This document shows positions 27,443 through 38,033 of a stretch of DNA of 64,000 nucleotides, piece after piece (the stretch's first letter is position 1; the number at the start of each line of letters is the position of its first letter). The position numbers were made by a program, and so were the translations under genes. This DNA is from Lysobacter sp. MMG2 (GTDB lineage: Bacteria; Pseudomonadota; Gammaproteobacteria; Xanthomonadales; Xanthomonadaceae). The DNA is taken from positions 496,001-560,000 of the forward strand of contig NZ_JAERQY020000002.1 of the NCBI RefSeq assembly GCF_016735495.2, written 5' to 3'. The notes below the pieces were generated by a model. That model did not search any database. It was not told the origin of the DNA and saw only the letters and a list, made by a program, of their open reading frames with translations.

Positions 27443-29413
27443 TCAGCCCAGCAGGCGGTCGATCACCTGCTGCGCCAGGCGCTCGGCGGAATCGGACACC
27501 GTGTCGAGCGTGAGCTCCGCCGCCTCCGGCACTTCGTAGGGCGAGTCGATGCCGGTGAAGTTGCGCAGCTGGCCGGCGCGCGCCTTCGCGTACAGGCCCT
27601 TCACGTCGCGCTTCTCCGCCACCGCCAGCGGCGTGTCGATGTAGACCTCGACGAACTCGCCCGGCGCGAACAGCTCGCGCGCCATGCGCCGCTCGGCGCG
27701 GAACGGCGAGATGAAACTCACCAGCACGATCAGCCCCGCGTCGCTCATCAACTTCGCCACTTCGGCGACGCGGCGGATGTTCTCCACGCGATCCTCGTCG
27801 GTGAAGCCCAGGTCCTTGTTGAGGCCGTGGCGCACGTTGTCGCCGTCGAGGATGAAGGTGTGGTAGCCCATCGCGTGCAGGCGCTTGTCGACCAGGTTGG
27901 CGATGGTCGACTTGCCCGAACCCGACAGGCCGGTGAACCACAGCACGCGCGGCTGCTGGCCCTTGATGCGCGCACGCGCGGTGCGGTCCACGTCCAGGTG
28001 CTGCCAGTGGATGTTGCCTGCGCGGCGCAGCGCGAACTGCAACGTGCCCGCCGCGACCGTCGCATGGGTCTGGCGGTCGATCAGGATGAAGCCGCCCAGC
28101 GTGCGGTTGTCCGCATACGCCTCGAACGCCACCGGCTGATCCAGGTACAGATTGCAGAAGCCGACCTCGTTGAGCTCCAGGTGCTTGGCCGCCAGCGGTT
28201 CCTGCGTGTTGACGTCGGTCTTGTGCTTGATCTCGGTGACGCTGGCGCTGACCGTGCGCGTGCCGATCTTCAGCCAGTACGGGCGCCCGGGCAGCAACGG
28301 CTGTTCGCCCATCCACAGCAGGTGCGCGGCGAACTGATCGGCGACCTGCGGCGGGCGGTGCGCGTGCGCGATGACGTCACCGCGGCTGATGTCCACTTCA
28401 TCGCGCAGCGTGAGCGTGATGGCCTGACCTTCGCGCGCGAGGTCGAGGTCGCCGTCGGCGGTGACGATGCGCGCGACGTGCGAACGGCGGCCCGACGGCA
28501 ACGCGACGACCTCGTCGCCGGGCCGCACCTCGCCCGCAGCGACGGTACCTGCGAAGCCGCGGAAATCCTGGTTCGGCCGATTCACCCACTGCACCGGCAG
28601 GCGGAAGCCGATGTCCTGCGCATGGCGCGAGACGTCGACGGTTTCCAGGTACTCGAGCACGTTCGGCCCGGTGTACCACGGTGTGCGTTCGGAGGAACCC
28701 AGCAGGTTGTCGCCACGCAGCGCGGACAGCGGCACCGCCTGGACGTGTTCGATGCCCAGCTGCGTTGCAAGCTCGCGGTAACCGGCCAGGATCTCGTCGA
28801 ACACCGCGCGGTCGTAGTCGACCAGGTCCATCTTGTTCACCGCCAGCAGCACATGGCGTATGCCCAGCAGCGAGACGATGTAACTGTGGCGCCGCGTCTG
28901 CGGCAGCAGGCCCTTGCGTGCGTCGACCAGCACCACCGCCACGTCTGCGGTGGACGCACCGGTGGCCATGTTGCGCGTGTACTGCTCGTGGCCCGGGCAG
29001 TCGGCGACGATGAACTTGCGCTTTTCCGTGCTGAAGAATCGGTACGCGACGTCGATGGTGATGCCCTGCTCGCGCTCGGCCGACAGGCCGTCGAGCAGCA
29101 GCGCGTAATCGATGTCGGCGCCCTGGGTGCCGTGACGACGGCTGTCTTTCTCCAGCGCCGACAGCTGGTCGTCGAACAACGCGCGGCTTTCGAACAGCAA
29201 GCGGCCGATCAGCGTGCTCTTGCCGTCGTCCACGCTGCCGCAGGTGATGAAGCGCAGCAGGCCTTTGGTTTCGTGGCGGGCGAGGTAGGCCGCTACGGCG
29301 GCCTCGGGATTCGGGATTCGGGATTCGGGATTCGAAACAGCCAAAGCCGAGTCCTCCGAAGCGCCCTGCACTTTCGCCAATCCCGAATCCCCAATCCCCA
29401 ATCCCGGCTTCAT
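27443..29413 (-). CDS. cysNC: bifunctional sulfate adenylyltransferase subunit 1 / adenylylsulfate kinase (CysNC)
   Basis: The 656-aa fusion activates sulfate: the N-terminal EF-Tu-like GTPase drives APS formation with CysD, and the C-terminal kinase makes PAPS. The GTPase P-loop is [10 protein letters not shown], with DCPGHEQY and VNKMDLVD following; the kinase P-loop is [10 protein letters not shown]. The first about 37 codons are abnormal: they read [11 protein letters not shown] and later [10 protein letters not shown] and are made of the heptanucleotide repeat, where relatives have an ordinary leader before [13 protein letters not shown]. The ATG overlaps the cysD stop (ATGA), which supports this start. 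It is the second gene of cysD-cysNC. Confidence 0.95.
   Translation of the reverse strand: MKPGLGIGDSGLAKVQGASEDSALAVSNPESRIPNPEAAVAAYLARHETKGLLRFITCGSVDDGKSTLIGRLLFESRALFDDQLSALEKDSRRHGTQGADIDYALLLDGLSAEREQGITIDVAYRFFSTEKRKFIVADCPGHEQYTRNMATGASTADVAVVLVDARKGLLPQTRRHSYIVSLLGIRHVLLAVNKMDLVDYDRAVFDEILAGYRELATQLGIEHVQAVPLSALRGDNLLGSSERTPWYTGPNVLEYLETVDVSRHAQDIGFRLPVQWVNRPNQDFRGFAGTVAAGEVRPGDEVVALPSGRRSHVARIVTADGDLDLAREGQAITLTLRDEVDISRGDVIAHAHRPPQVADQFAAHLLWMGEQPLLPGRPYWLKIGTRTVSASVTEIKHKTDVNTQEPLAAKHLELNEVGFCNLYLDQPVAFEAYADNRTLGGFILIDRQTHATVAAGTLQFALRRAGNIHWQHLDVDRTARARIKGQQPRVLWFTGLSGSGKSTIANLVDKRLHAMGYHTFILDGDNVRHGLNKDLGFTDEDRVENIRRVAEVAKLMSDAGLIVLVSFISPFRAERRMARELFAPGEFVEVYIDTPLAVAEKRDVKGLYAKARAGQLRNFTGIDSPYEVPEAAELTLDTVSDSAERLAQQVIDRLLG
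29304..29407. repeat. heptanucleotide inverted-repeat element inside cysN
   Basis: The left arm (29304-29334) is four tandem TCGGGAT units; the right arm (29377-29407) is AATCCCGAATCCCCAATCCC-like, so the arms pair over a 42-base loop. It lies wholly within the first 37 codons of cysN, in frame and without a stop. The same repeat occurs at 51.3, 52.9 and 63.2-63.4 kb. Confidence 0.85.
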
Positions 29414-30327
29414 CAGAAATACCCCTCCTGCTTCTTCTTCTCCATCGACGCCGACGGATCGTGGTCGATCACGCGGCCCTGGCGTTCGGACGTGGTCGCC
29501 ACGAGCATCTCGGCGATGATCTTCTCCAGCGTGTCGGCCTGCGATTCGATCGCGCCGGTGAGCGGGTAGCAACCCAGCGTGCGGAAGCGCACCTGCCGCA
29601 GCTGCGGCGTTTCGCCTTCGCGCAGCGGCAGGCGATGGTCGTCGACCAGGATCAGCGCGCCGTCGCGTTCCACCACCGGGCGTTCCGCCGCGAAGTACAG
29701 CGACGGCACCGGGATCTTCTCGCGGTAGATGTAGAGCCACACGTCCAGCTCGGTCCAGTTGGACAGCGGGAACACGCGCACCGATTCGCCTTTGTGAATG
29801 CGCGCGTTGTACAGGCTCCACAGCTCCGGTCGCTGGCTCTTGGGATCCCAGCGGTGTTGTTCGTTGCGGAACGAGAACACGCGCTCCTTCGCGCGCGACT
29901 TCTCTTCGTCACGGCGCGCGCCGCCGATGGCCGCATCGAAACCGTACTGGTCCAACGCCTGCTTCAGCGCCTGCGTCTTCATCACGTCGGTGTGCACGGT
30001 GGCGCCGTGGGTGATGGGGCCGATGCCCTGCGCCACGCCGTCGGGGTTGGTGTGCACGCGCAGCTCCACGCCGGTCTGCGCGGCGCGCTGGTCGCGGAAG
30101 GCGATCATCTCGCGGAACTTCCAGCCGGTGTCCACGTGCAGCAGCGGAATGGGCGGCGTCGGCGCCGGCGCGAACGCCTTGAGCAGCAGGTGCAGCAGCA
30201 CCGAGCTGTCCTTACCGATGGAATACAGCATCACCGGATGCCGGAACTCCGCCGCGACTTCGCGCAGGATGTGGATGCTTTCCGCTTCGAGGCGGTCGAG
30301 GTGGCTCAGGTCCAGGGGCAGCGTCAT
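29413..30327 (-). CDS. cysD: sulfate adenylyltransferase subunit 2
   Basis: The 304-aa ATP-pyrophosphatase subunit forms APS from ATP and sulfate together with CysN. The PP-loop-like [12 protein letters not shown] is at about residues 34-45; [20 protein letters not shown] and the C-terminal [15 protein letters not shown] and [10 protein letters not shown] are diagnostic for CysD. The length is normal. It is the promoter-proximal gene of cysD-cysNC and is divergent from cysJIH across a 202-bp region, so both halves of sulfate activation and reduction can share control. Confidence 0.97.
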   Translation of the reverse strand: MTLPLDLSHLDRLEAESIHILREVAAEFRHPVMLYSIGKDSSVLLHLLLKAFAPAPTPPIPLLHVDTGWKFREMIAFRDQRAAQTGVELRVHTNPDGVAQGIGPITHGATVHTDVMKTQALKQALDQYGFDAAIGGARRDEEKSRAKERVFSFRNEQHRWDPKSQRPELWSLYNARIHKGESVRVFPLSNWTELDVWLYIYREKIPVPSLYFAAERPVVERDGALILVDDHRLPLREGETPQLRQVRFRTLGCYPLTGAIESQADTLEKIIAEMLVATTSERQGRVIDHDPSASMEKKKQEGYF

Positions 30328-30529
30328 CGGGTCTTGATCTTGCGGAACCGGGGTTGAAGGCCGGTTGCGGACAGTGTGCGCCGGCGACCGCTCTAGTGGA
30401 GCACATTGTAGGAACGGGGGCCTCGCGGCGCGGAAATAAGCCCCCGGCATGAGCGCATAACCCGACTTCCTTTCATATGGCGACGCCGCGGACCTAGCCT
30501 GCAATGGTCCCCGCCGTGCACCTTCGCCC
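30328..30529. promoter_or_regulatory. divergent cysD/cysJ control region
   Basis: These 202 bases separate two divergent sulfate-assimilation operons. The centre holds AT-richer words (GGAAATAAG at 30432-30440, GCATAACCC at 30455-30463, TTTCATATGG at 30471-30480), the sort of sites CysB uses; CysB is encoded at 36.9 kb. I cannot fix a -35/-10 pair, and cysJ has no clear Shine-Dalgarno. Confidence 0.45.
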
Positions 30530-32410
30530 ATGTCGGCTTTCCAGCCCAGCGTTCCCGCAGCACTCGCCACCCCCTTCTCCGAGGACCGGCTGGCGGCGCT
30601 CGCGCGCGTCACCGAGGGGCTGGACACGCATGGGCTGTGGTGGCTCTCCGGCTATGCCGCCGGCCTGGCGACGCGCAGCGGCGGCAGCGTGCAAACGGTT
30701 ACAGCCCCCATTGCGGACGCGCAGCCCGCCAGCCGCCTGACCATCGTCTACGGAAGCCAGACCGGCAATGCCAAGCGACTGGCCGAACAGCTCGCGCGCC
30801 AGAGCGAGGTCGCCGGGCTGGCCGTGCGCCTGCTGCGCGCCGACGCCTACCCCACGCGCGAACTGAAGGACGAGCGCACGCTGTACCTCGTCGTCAGCAC
30901 GCAGGGCGACGGCGATCCGCCGGACGATGCGCGCGCGCTGGTCGAGTTCATCGCCGGCAAGCGCGCGCCCGCGCTCAAGCAGCTGCGTTATGCGGTGCTG
31001 GGGCTGGGCGATTCGAGCTACCCGCAGTTCTGCGCGATCGGGCAGAAGCTGGACGCGCGCCTGGCCGAACTGGGCGCGACCCGTCTGCTGCCGCGCGCCG
31101 ATGCCGACCTCGACCTGGAAACCGTGGCCGAGCCCTGGCTCGCCCAGGCACTGGCGAAGGCGAAGGACGCGTTGAAGCCCGCCGCGCCGCTCGCCACCGT
31201 GACGCCGCTGCGCCCGCTTCCGGCCGCGCCGCTGCACGGACGCGACGCGCCCTTCGCGGCGGAACTGCTCGCCAACCAGCGCATCACCACGCGATCGAGC
31301 GCGAAGGACGTGCGCCACATCGAGCTGTCGCTGGAGGGCTCGGGCCTGCACTACGAGCCCGGCGACGCGCTGGGCCTGTGGCCGGTGAATCCGCCGGCGC
31401 TGGTCGAGGCGATCCTGCGCACAGGTGGACTCGACGGCGATGCCGTCGTCGAGCACGGCGGCCAGCGCCTGCCGCTGCGGCAATGGCTGGGCGAGAAGCG
31501 CGAACTCACCAAGCTCGCGCGGCCGTTCGTCGCCAGCCACGCCGCGCAGGCGCGCAGCGACGAGCTCAACGGCCTGCTCGCGCCCGACCGCCAGGCTGAC
31601 CTGTCGCGCCTGCTCAACGAGGCGCAGGTGCTGGACCTGCTGCGCCAGCATCCCGCCGACTGGAGCGCGGAGGAGCTGGTCGCCGCGCTGCGCCCGCTCA
31701 CGCCGCGGCTGTACTCCATCGCTTCCAGCCAGAAGCACGTCGGCGATGAGGTGCACCTGACCGTCGCGCACGTCGAATACGACGCGGGCGACGGCCTGCG
31801 CTGGGGCAGCGCGTCGAACCATTTCGCGCGCAGCGACGAGGGCGCACGGCTTCCGGTGTTCATCGAACACAACGATCGCTTCCGCCTGCCCGCCGACGCA
31901 TCGCGCGACGTGATCATGATCGGCCCCGGCACCGGCGTGGCGCCGTTCCGCGCCTTCGTGCAGGAACGCGCGGCAACTCGCCCGATGACAGCAGGCGCCT
32001 CCGGGCGCAACTGGCTGTTCTTCGGCAACCCCCACTTCCGCACCGATTTCCTCTACCAGGTCGAGTGGCAGCAGGCGCTCAAGGACGAGACGCTGCACCG
32101 CTTGGACCTGGCCTTCTCACGCGACCAGGATTCAATGCGAGTCCCTCGCAACAGCCCGCATATCCCTGTGCGGACTCCTCAAAAAATCTATGTGCAAGAT
32201 CGCCTGCGCGAGCGCGGCCGCGAGCTGTTCGACTGGATCGAAAACGGCGCGCATGTCTACGTCTGCGGCGATGCCACGCGCATGGCGAAAGACGTGCACG
32301 AGGCGCTGCTTTCGATCATCGGCGAACACGGCGGCCGCTCCGCCGATGACGCCAACGACTACCTCAACACCCTGCAGCAACAGGGACGCTACGCCCGGGA
32401 CGTGTACTGA
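30530..32410 (+). CDS. cysJ: sulfite reductase [NADPH] flavoprotein alpha-component
   Basis: The 626-aa subunit passes electrons from NADPH through FAD and FMN to CysI. The flavodoxin domain starts with [19 protein letters not shown] (about residue 69); [12 protein letters not shown] and [12 protein letters not shown] bind [12 protein letters not shown] binds [15 protein letters not shown] binds NADPH; the end is RYARDVY. Residues 534-551 (nt 32129-32182) are an 18-residue insertion, [18 protein letters not shown], between LAFSRDQ and KIYVQDRL, where relatives have only one or two residues. Its composition and codon use differ from the surroundings. It overlaps cysI by TGATG. Confidence 0.95.
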   Translation: MSAFQPSVPAALATPFSEDRLAALARVTEGLDTHGLWWLSGYAAGLATRSGGSVQTVTAPIADAQPASRLTIVYGSQTGNAKRLAEQLARQSEVAGLAVRLLRADAYPTRELKDERTLYLVVSTQGDGDPPDDARALVEFIAGKRAPALKQLRYAVLGLGDSSYPQFCAIGQKLDARLAELGATRLLPRADADLDLETVAEPWLAQALAKAKDALKPAAPLATVTPLRPLPAAPLHGRDAPFAAELLANQRITTRSSAKDVRHIELSLEGSGLHYEPGDALGLWPVNPPALVEAILRTGGLDGDAVVEHGGQRLPLRQWLGEKRELTKLARPFVASHAAQARSDELNGLLAPDRQADLSRLLNEAQVLDLLRQHPADWSAEELVAALRPLTPRLYSIASSQKHVGDEVHLTVAHVEYDAGDGLRWGSASNHFARSDEGARLPVFIEHNDRFRLPADASRDVIMIGPGTGVAPFRAFVQERAATRPMTAGASGRNWLFFGNPHFRTDFLYQVEWQQALKDETLHRLDLAFSRDQDSMRVPRNSPHIPVRTPQKIYVQDRLRERGRELFDWIENGAHVYVCGDATRMAKDVHEALLSIIGEHGGRSADDANDYLNTLQQQGRYARDVY

Positions 32411-34125
32411 TGAGCAGCCATTCCGTCGAGGACATCAAGCAACAAAGCGACCGCCTGCGCGGCACGCTGCTGGCCTCGCTCGCCAACCCGATCACCGGCG
32501 CGCTGCACGACGACGACCAGACGCTGATCAAGTACCACGGCAGTTACCAGCAGGACGATCGCGACATCCGCGAGGAACGCCGGCTGGCGAAGCTCGAGCC
32601 CGCCTACAGCTTCATGATCCGGACGCGCACGCCCGGCGGCGTGGTCACGCCAGCGCAGTGGCTCAAGCTCGACAGCATCGCCACGACCTACGCCGAACGC
32701 GGCCTGCGCATCACCACGCGCCAGGCGTTCCAGTTCCACGGTGTGATCAAGACCGAACTGAAGGCGACGATGCAGGCGATCAACGCCGCGCTCATCGACA
32801 CGCTCGCCGCCTGCGGCGACGTGAACCGCAACGTCGCCGTGGCCGCCAACCCGCTGCAGTCGCAGGCGCATGCGCAGGTGCACGCGCACGCCGCCGCGCT
32901 GTCCGAACACCTGCTGCCGAACACGCGCGCCTACTACGAGATCTGGCTGGACGAAGAGCGCGTCGCCGGCAGCGGCAGCGAGGACGAGCCCGTGTACGGC
33001 GCGACCTACCTGCCGCGCAAGTTCAAGATCGGCTTCGCGATCGCGCCGTACAACGACGTGGACGTGTTCGCGCAGGACCTGGGCTTCATCGCCATTGTCG
33101 AGGACGGCGAACTGCTGGGCTACAACGTCAGCGTGGGCGGCGGCATGGGCGCGACGCACGGCGATCCGGAAACCTACCCGCGCCTTGGGGACGTGATCGG
33201 CTTCGTCACGCCGGAGCAGCTCACCGCCGTCGCCGTGGCGGTCGTCACCGCGCAGCGCGATTTCGGAAACCGCGCGGTGCGCAAGCGCGCGCGGCTGAAG
33301 TACACGATCGACGACCACGGCCTGGAGTGGTTCAAGGCCGAAGTCGAGCGGCGCGCCAGCTTCGCGCTCTCCCCGGCGCGTCCGTTCGGCTTCGTCCACA
33401 ACGGCGACCGCTTCGGCTGGATCGAAAGCGACGACGGCCGTGCGCACCTGACGCTGCGCATCGTCGCCGGACGCATCTGGGATCGCGACGGGCTCACGCA
33501 CCTGAGCGGCCTGCGCGAGATCGCACGCGTGCTGGACGAGGCCGACGCGGGCGCCGAATTCCGCCTCACGCCGAACCAGAACCTCGTCATCGCCGGCGTG
33601 CCCGCGGCGCTGCGCGATCGCGTCGATGCGCTCGTCGCGCAGTACGGCCTGGACACGCATGCACGCGCCACGCCGCTGCAACGCAACGCGCTGGCCTGCG
33701 TCGCGCTGCCCACCTGCGGCCTGGCGATGGCCGAAGCCGAACGCTACCTGCCCGAGTTCGCCGACAAGGTGCAGGCATTGCTCGACACGCACGGCCTGCA
33801 CGATGCGCCGATCCACCTGCGCATCAGCGGTTGCCCGAACGGCTGCTCGCGCCCGTACCTGGGCGAGATCGCGCTCGTCGGCAAGGCACCGGGCCGCTAC
33901 AACCTGATGCTGGGCGCGGACCATCGCGGCCAGCGCCTGAACACGCTGTACCGCGAGAACATCGCCGAGGCGCAGATCCTCGAATCGCTGGATCCGCTCT
34001 TCGCTCGCTATGCCGGCGAGCGCGACACCGACGAAGGCTTCGGCGATTTCCTCGTGAGAACCGGCACCGTCGTGCCGCCCCGACCCGCCATCGCACTGCA
34101 ACTTCGCACCGAGAACGCCGCATGA
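32410..34125 (+). CDS. cysI: sulfite reductase hemoprotein beta-component
   Basis: The 571-aa enzyme reduces sulfite to sulfide by six electrons on a coupled sirohaem/[4Fe-4S] centre. The four cluster cysteines are C430 and C436 ([17 protein letters not shown]) and C475 and C479 (GCPNGCSRP). Sirohaem-binding arginines and lysines lie in [11 protein letters not shown] and [10 protein letters not shown]. Length and order after cysJ are standard. Sirohaem would come from the CysG encoded at 38.2 kb. The stop overlaps the cysH ATG. Confidence 0.97.
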   Translation: MSSHSVEDIKQQSDRLRGTLLASLANPITGALHDDDQTLIKYHGSYQQDDRDIREERRLAKLEPAYSFMIRTRTPGGVVTPAQWLKLDSIATTYAERGLRITTRQAFQFHGVIKTELKATMQAINAALIDTLAACGDVNRNVAVAANPLQSQAHAQVHAHAAALSEHLLPNTRAYYEIWLDEERVAGSGSEDEPVYGATYLPRKFKIGFAIAPYNDVDVFAQDLGFIAIVEDGELLGYNVSVGGGMGATHGDPETYPRLGDVIGFVTPEQLTAVAVAVVTAQRDFGNRAVRKRARLKYTIDDHGLEWFKAEVERRASFALSPARPFGFVHNGDRFGWIESDDGRAHLTLRIVAGRIWDRDGLTHLSGLREIARVLDEADAGAEFRLTPNQNLVIAGVPAALRDRVDALVAQYGLDTHARATPLQRNALACVALPTCGLAMAEAERYLPEFADKVQALLDTHGLHDAPIHLRISGCPNGCSRPYLGEIALVGKAPGRYNLMLGADHRGQRLNTLYRENIAEAQILESLDPLFARYAGERDTDEGFGDFLVRTGTVVPPRPAIALQLRTENAA

Positions 34126-34859
34126 GCCCGCCCGATCCCATCACTGCCGCCGAATCGCCCCGAGCGCTGGCCGAACTGAACGCCTGGCTCGGCGGCCTCA
34201 ACGCGTCCGAGCGCATCGCCTGGGCGCTGGAACACACCGCAGGCGAGCACGCGCTGTCGTCGAGTTTCGGCGCGCAGGCCGCCGTGTCGCTGCACCTGGC
34301 CACGCGCCAGCGGCCGGACATGCCGGTGATCCTCATCGACACCGGCTATCTCTTCCCGGAAACGTACCGCTTCATCGACCAGCTCACCGACACGCTCGGA
34401 TTGAACCTGAAGGTGTATCGCCCGCAGATCGGCATCGCCTGGATGGAAGCGCGACTGGGCAAGCTGTGGGAAGGCGGCCTGGACGGCATCGAGCGTTACA
34501 ACCGCATGCGCAAGGTCGAGCCGATGCAGCGCGCGCTGGACGACCTGGGCGTGCGCACCTGGATCGCCGGCCTGCGCCGCAGCCAGTCGCGCACGCGCGC
34601 CAACATCGATTTCCTGCAACTGCGCGACGGCCGCTGGAAGCTGCATCCCATCGCCGACTGGACCGATCGCGACGTGTACCAGTACCTGCGCGAGCACAAC
34701 CTGCCCTACCACCCGCTGTGGGACCAGGGCTATGTATCGATCGGGGATGTGCACACCACGCGTCGGCTCGAGCCGGGCATGAACGAGGAAGACACGCGTT
34801 TTTTCGGCCTCAAGCGTGAGTGCGGACTGCATTTCGACGGCGAACCGAACGCGGCGTGA
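34122..34859 (+). CDS. cysH: phosphoadenylyl-sulfate reductase
   Basis: The 245-aa thioredoxin-dependent enzyme reduces PAPS to sulfite. The PP-loop-like [28 protein letters not shown] and [12 protein letters not shown] are conserved, and the catalytic cysteine is C234 in KRECGLH. The two extra Cys pairs that hold a [4Fe-4S] cluster in APS reductases are absent, so it is the PAPS type, in agreement with the fused CysC kinase upstream. The start overlaps the end of cysI by ATGA; longer frames upstream are antisense-like shadows. Confidence 0.95.
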   Translation: MSPPDPITAAESPRALAELNAWLGGLNASERIAWALEHTAGEHALSSSFGAQAAVSLHLATRQRPDMPVILIDTGYLFPETYRFIDQLTDTLGLNLKVYRPQIGIAWMEARLGKLWEGGLDGIERYNRMRKVEPMQRALDDLGVRTWIAGLRRSQSRTRANIDFLQLRDGRWKLHPIADWTDRDVYQYLREHNLPYHPLWDQGYVSIGDVHTTRRLEPGMNEEDTRFFGLKRECGLHFDGEPNAA

Positions 34860-35007
34860 GCGCGCGCTCGCGCGATCCCCGACGCCCACGCTGAACGTTG
34901 CGCATCGGCTCCGACGGCTTTCCGACGGGCCGCGTTCGACAGTGCGCGCCCCAGCCGTTCCGTTTCGAGGTCGTGCCGCCCGGGCGCATTCCGAGCGCGC
35001 CGCGCGC

Positions 35008-35367
35008 ATGCACGATGCATTCGATGTTCTACGCAATTTCGTCACCACGCTCGTCATGGCATGGGCGGCCTTCGCCGCGCTGCGCTGGCAGCAGCCGTTG
35101 ATCGCGAAGGGCGGCGGTGCGTGGTGGACAGCGTTGGCGGGCACCCTCGCCTTCGGTCAGTGGCCACTCAACGCGTGGTTGGGCAGCCCGATCGGCGCGC
35201 CGATTGTCGTCGCCCTGCTCTACCTGCTCTCGCTGATCGGCCTGGCTCCCGACGATTCGGTGCTGAGCGCGCAGGCCAGCGAACACTCGCGCTGGTTCCG
35301 GCGCGGGCTGGTCTGCGCGGTGTTGGGCACGTTCGCCGGAATGGCGGCGTGGGCGGCGCTGCTGTGA
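35008..35367 (+). CDS. small hypothetical membrane protein
   Basis: The 119-aa product (MHDAFDVLRNF) has about three hydrophobic segments: VTTLVMAWAAFAALRW, APIVVALLYLLSLIGLA and LVCAVLGTFAGMAAWAALL. I do not recognise a family. An upstream in-frame extension to 34816 overlaps cysH and has shadow-like Arg/Ala composition, so the ATG at 35008 is preferred. It sits between cysH and a convergent serine hydrolase, with three bases between the two stops, and no link to sulfur metabolism is visible in its sequence. Confidence 0.6.
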   Translation: MHDAFDVLRNFVTTLVMAWAAFAALRWQQPLIAKGGGAWWTALAGTLAFGQWPLNAWLGSPIGAPIVVALLYLLSLIGLAPDDSVLSAQASEHSRWFRRGLVCAVLGTFAGMAAWAALL

Positions 35368-35370
35368 CGC

Positions 35371-36453
35371 TCAGCGCTCGGGCCGACCGCTGAGCACCAC
35401 GCGGCCGATGCGCGCGACGAACTCGTCCAGGTCCGTGTTGCCGACGTTGGCGAGGATGACGACGGTGACCTCGTCGTCCAGCAAGCGATACAGCTGCGCC
35501 TGCGCGCCCATGATGCGGCCCGGACGCTTGGCGATGCGGTGTGGCTTGCCGGCGATCGTGGATTCGTAACTCCACACGCCGAATCCGTAGTCGTCCAATC
35601 CCGGCGCGAGCATGCGCTTCAGGCTGTCCTCGCCGATCAGCCGCCCGCCGTACAGCGCGTCGGCGAACACGCGAAGGTCGCGCACGGTCGAGTACATCGC
35701 GCCGGCTGCGTACCAGTTCTCCGGATACACGGGCAGATCGTTGATGAGCGCGCCATCGCTCTCGCGCACGAAGTAGGTGTTCGCCAGTCGCGGCAGGATC
35801 TCGGCCTGCCGCAGCATGCCGGTGTCGGCCAGTTTCAGCGGCGCCAGGATGCGACGCGACAGCGCCTGCTCGAAGGGCATGCCGGTCGCACGCTCGACGA
35901 TCTTGCCCAGGATCACGTAGTCGCCGTTGTTGTAATCGAAGGTCGTGCCCGGCGCGTGCACGCGCTTTCCGCTGGCGTAGCGACGCAGCAGTTCGCCGCT
36001 GTCGTGCGGCAGCTGGTAGGCGGGAATGCCTTCGCGCAATGCCGTCGCCGCGTCGGTGACGGTGTCGAAATTGGCGATGCCCGAGGTGTGGTTGAGCAAC
36101 TGCCGCACGGTCGCCTCGCGCCCTTCGCCCGCGTAATCGGGAAGCACGGTGCGGATCGGCGCATCCAAGTTCAGGCGGCCCTCCTCCACCAGCTGCATCA
36201 CCAGCGTCGCGGTGAACAGCTTGGTGATCGAGCCGATCCAGTAACGCGTGTCCGGCGTGTTGGGCACGGCGAAAGCGCGATTGGCCAGGCCGAAGCTGCG
36301 TTCGTATTCCACCCGGCCCGCGCGCTCGACCAGCACGGTGCCGCTGAAATCGTGCTCGCCCGCGTAGGCTTCGATAAACGCAGCGGTCGACACCGTCTGT
36401 GCCATCGCAAGGGCCGGCCACAGCGCCAGGCAGCCCAGGATCCACTTCTTCAT
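35371..36453 (-). CDS. serine hydrolase, beta-lactamase/class C-like
   Basis: The 360-aa protein has a signal peptide (KKWILGCLALWPALAMA) and the serine beta-lactamase-like fold. The catalytic SxxK is SITK at residues 75-78 (YWIGSITKLFTATLV), the second motif Y-x-N appears as FDYNNGDYVILG, and LLNHTSGI is conserved in this family. It is an exported esterase, D-Ala-D-Ala peptidase or aminopeptidase-type enzyme; true beta-lactamase activity should not be assumed. The upstream in-frame start at 36492 is rejected because it precedes the signal peptide. Confidence 0.85.
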   Translation of the reverse strand: MKKWILGCLALWPALAMAQTVSTAAFIEAYAGEHDFSGTVLVERAGRVEYERSFGLANRAFAVPNTPDTRYWIGSITKLFTATLVMQLVEEGRLNLDAPIRTVLPDYAGEGREATVRQLLNHTSGIANFDTVTDAATALREGIPAYQLPHDSGELLRRYASGKRVHAPGTTFDYNNGDYVILGKIVERATGMPFEQALSRRILAPLKLADTGMLRQAEILPRLANTYFVRESDGALINDLPVYPENWYAAGAMYSTVRDLRVFADALYGGRLIGEDSLKRMLAPGLDDYGFGVWSYESTIAGKPHRIAKRPGRIMGAQAQLYRLLDDEVTVVILANVGNTDLDEFVARIGRVVLSGRPER

Positions 36454-36511
36454 GACCGTCCTCCTCGTCGACTCCAGGAGGAGATACGCCATGACGGCGC
36501 GCGGTTGCGCC

Positions 36512-36892
36512 TCAGGTATGGATCAGCCGGCCGCCGCCGAAGGACCAGTTTTCCCAGGTGGTTTCCTTGAAGGCCACCATCACGTGCTCCGGATCCAGGC
36601 CGGCCGCCGACAGCCGCTCCATCAATTCGGCGAGCAGTTTCTTCTTCACCTTCACGCTGCGACCGACCGACCACAGGATCTCGATGAGCACGAAGTCCTC
36701 CGTGCGCGGCGAGGCCAGATCGGGATAGGAGGGATCGAAACGGAAGTCGGCCGCGTCCAGTTCGAACACACGCTGGAACAGGTCGGCCTGCGGCACGCCG
36801 CTGGACACCAGGCTCGCGTGGACCGCATCGAGCACGGAGGACTTGAACGCCTCCGCCTTGGGTTTGCGCACGGTGAGGGTCACGAGCGGCAT
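36512..36892 (-). CDS. tautomerase family protein
   Basis: This 126-aa protein begins MPLVTLTV, leaving Pro as the N-terminal catalytic base after Met removal, the hallmark of the 4-oxalocrotonate tautomerase superfamily. It is about twice the length of 4-OT, like the Tautomerase_2 group, and shows FDPSYPDL, DFVLIEIL and an amphipathic KVKKKLLAELMERL helix. The substrate is unknown. It lies 58 bp upstream of the serine hydrolase on the same strand, so the two may be cotranscribed, and 40 bp downstream of cysB. Confidence 0.8.
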   Translation of the reverse strand: MPLVTLTVRKPKAEAFKSSVLDAVHASLVSSGVPQADLFQRVFELDAADFRFDPSYPDLASPRTEDFVLIEILWSVGRSVKVKKKLLAELMERLSAAGLDPEHVMVAFKETTWENWSFGGGRLIHT

Positions 36893-36932
36893 GGCGGTTC
36901 CTCGTTCGACGACGGGTCGCGGCGTGCGGCCC

Positions 36933-37916
36933 TCAGGTGGTGATGGGTTGGCTCAACTCGCGCCACGACGGCGCGTGCGGCCACTGCGGCTCCAGGTTGC
37001 CTTCGAGCACGCGGCGCAGGTCGCGACGATCCAGCTGCGGCGCGATGCCGTGCAGCAGCGCCAGCGCATACTCGCGCAGCACGCGTGCGCGCGGGATCAC
37101 GGCCCAGGTGATGCATTCGGGCAGCGCGTCCGGCGCGGGCAGCGCGATGAGGTCTTCGTCGCGCGAGCCCACGGCCATCTCCGCCAGCACGCCGACGCCC
37201 AGGCCGGCACGCACGTAGGTCTTGATGAGGTCGGCGTCGCGCGCGGTCATCGCCAGCTGCGGCTCCAGGCCGGCCTCGACGAAGGTGCGGCGCAGCGAGG
37301 ATTCGGCGCGGTTGGACGACTCGTAGCTCACCAGCGGATGCGCGGCGAGTTCGGCCAGCGTCGGCGCGCGCTTCAGCGATGCGAGCGCATGCGTGCGCGG
37401 CACCAGCACCACGCGACGCCAGCGGTACAGCGGTACGGCGACGCCGCCGTCGGGCTCCGTGCCCGCGGTGCTGATGACGGCCAGGTCCGCTTCGCCGCGT
37501 GCGAGCTGCTCCAGCACTTCGTCGCCCGCGACCGCCTGCAGGTGCATGCTCACCTGCGGGAACTCGCGCTTCACCGCGGCGATGACAGACGGCAGCACGA
37601 AGCGCGCCTGCGTGTGCGTGGTCGCCAGCACCAGACGGCCGCTGTGCTGACCGCGTTCGTTGGCGGCATAGGCGCGGATGTTGCCGGCCTCTTCCAGGAT
37701 GCGGCGCGCGTGCATGAGCACGCGCTCGCCTGCGGGCGCGATCGATTCCAGGCTGCGTCCCTTGCGGGTGAACAACTGGAAACCCAGCTCGTCCTCCAGC
37801 TGCTTGAGCTGCTTGGACAGGCCGGGCTGGGTCGCGTGCACGCGCTCGGCGGCCAGGGTGATGTTGAGGCCCGAGTCGGCGATGGCGACGAGGTAGCGGA
37901 GCTGGGTGAGGGTCAT
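36933..37916 (-). CDS. cysB: LysR-type regulator, CysB family
   Basis: The 327-aa regulator has an N-terminal winged helix (TLTQLRYLVAIADSGLNITLAAERVHATQPGLSKQLKQLE) and a periplasmic-binding-protein-like effector domain with ATTHTQARFVLP and YVRAGLGVGVLAEMA, spellings typical of CysB/Cbl. Length and the TTHTQAR effector site agree with CysB, which activates sulfate assimilation when N-acetylserine accumulates. It is transcribed divergently from cysG, next to a symmetric LysR-type site, and probably controls cysDNC, cysJIH and cysGK. The start at 37916 removes a non-conserved upstream stretch. Confidence 0.9.
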   Translation of the reverse strand: MTLTQLRYLVAIADSGLNITLAAERVHATQPGLSKQLKQLEDELGFQLFTRKGRSLESIAPAGERVLMHARRILEEAGNIRAYAANERGQHSGRLVLATTHTQARFVLPSVIAAVKREFPQVSMHLQAVAGDEVLEQLARGEADLAVISTAGTEPDGGVAVPLYRWRRVVLVPRTHALASLKRAPTLAELAAHPLVSYESSNRAESSLRRTFVEAGLEPQLAMTARDADLIKTYVRAGLGVGVLAEMAVGSRDEDLIALPAPDALPECITWAVIPRARVLREYALALLHGIAPQLDRRDLRRVLEGNLEPQWPHAPSWRELSQPITT

Positions 37917-38021
37917 GTCGAAGCGGTTCGTGGCGGCGGCGGGACAGGCCCGCACGGGCGGGCAGCGATCGGTTCCGGCGTCCGTCGACAGATCGGGGCA
38001 CGGCGGGCTGCCGCGTTCATA

Positions 38022-38033
38022 TATCGCTCGATA
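38022..38033. promoter_or_regulatory. candidate CysB/LysR-type site between cysB and cysG
   Basis: TATCG-CT-CGATA is a perfect 5-bp inverted repeat of the T-N10/11-A LysR type, in a locally AT-rich patch (about 38016-38060) inside the 280-bp divergent region. It could serve autoregulation of cysB and activation of cysG. Apart from it I see nothing in that region. Confidence 0.4.
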
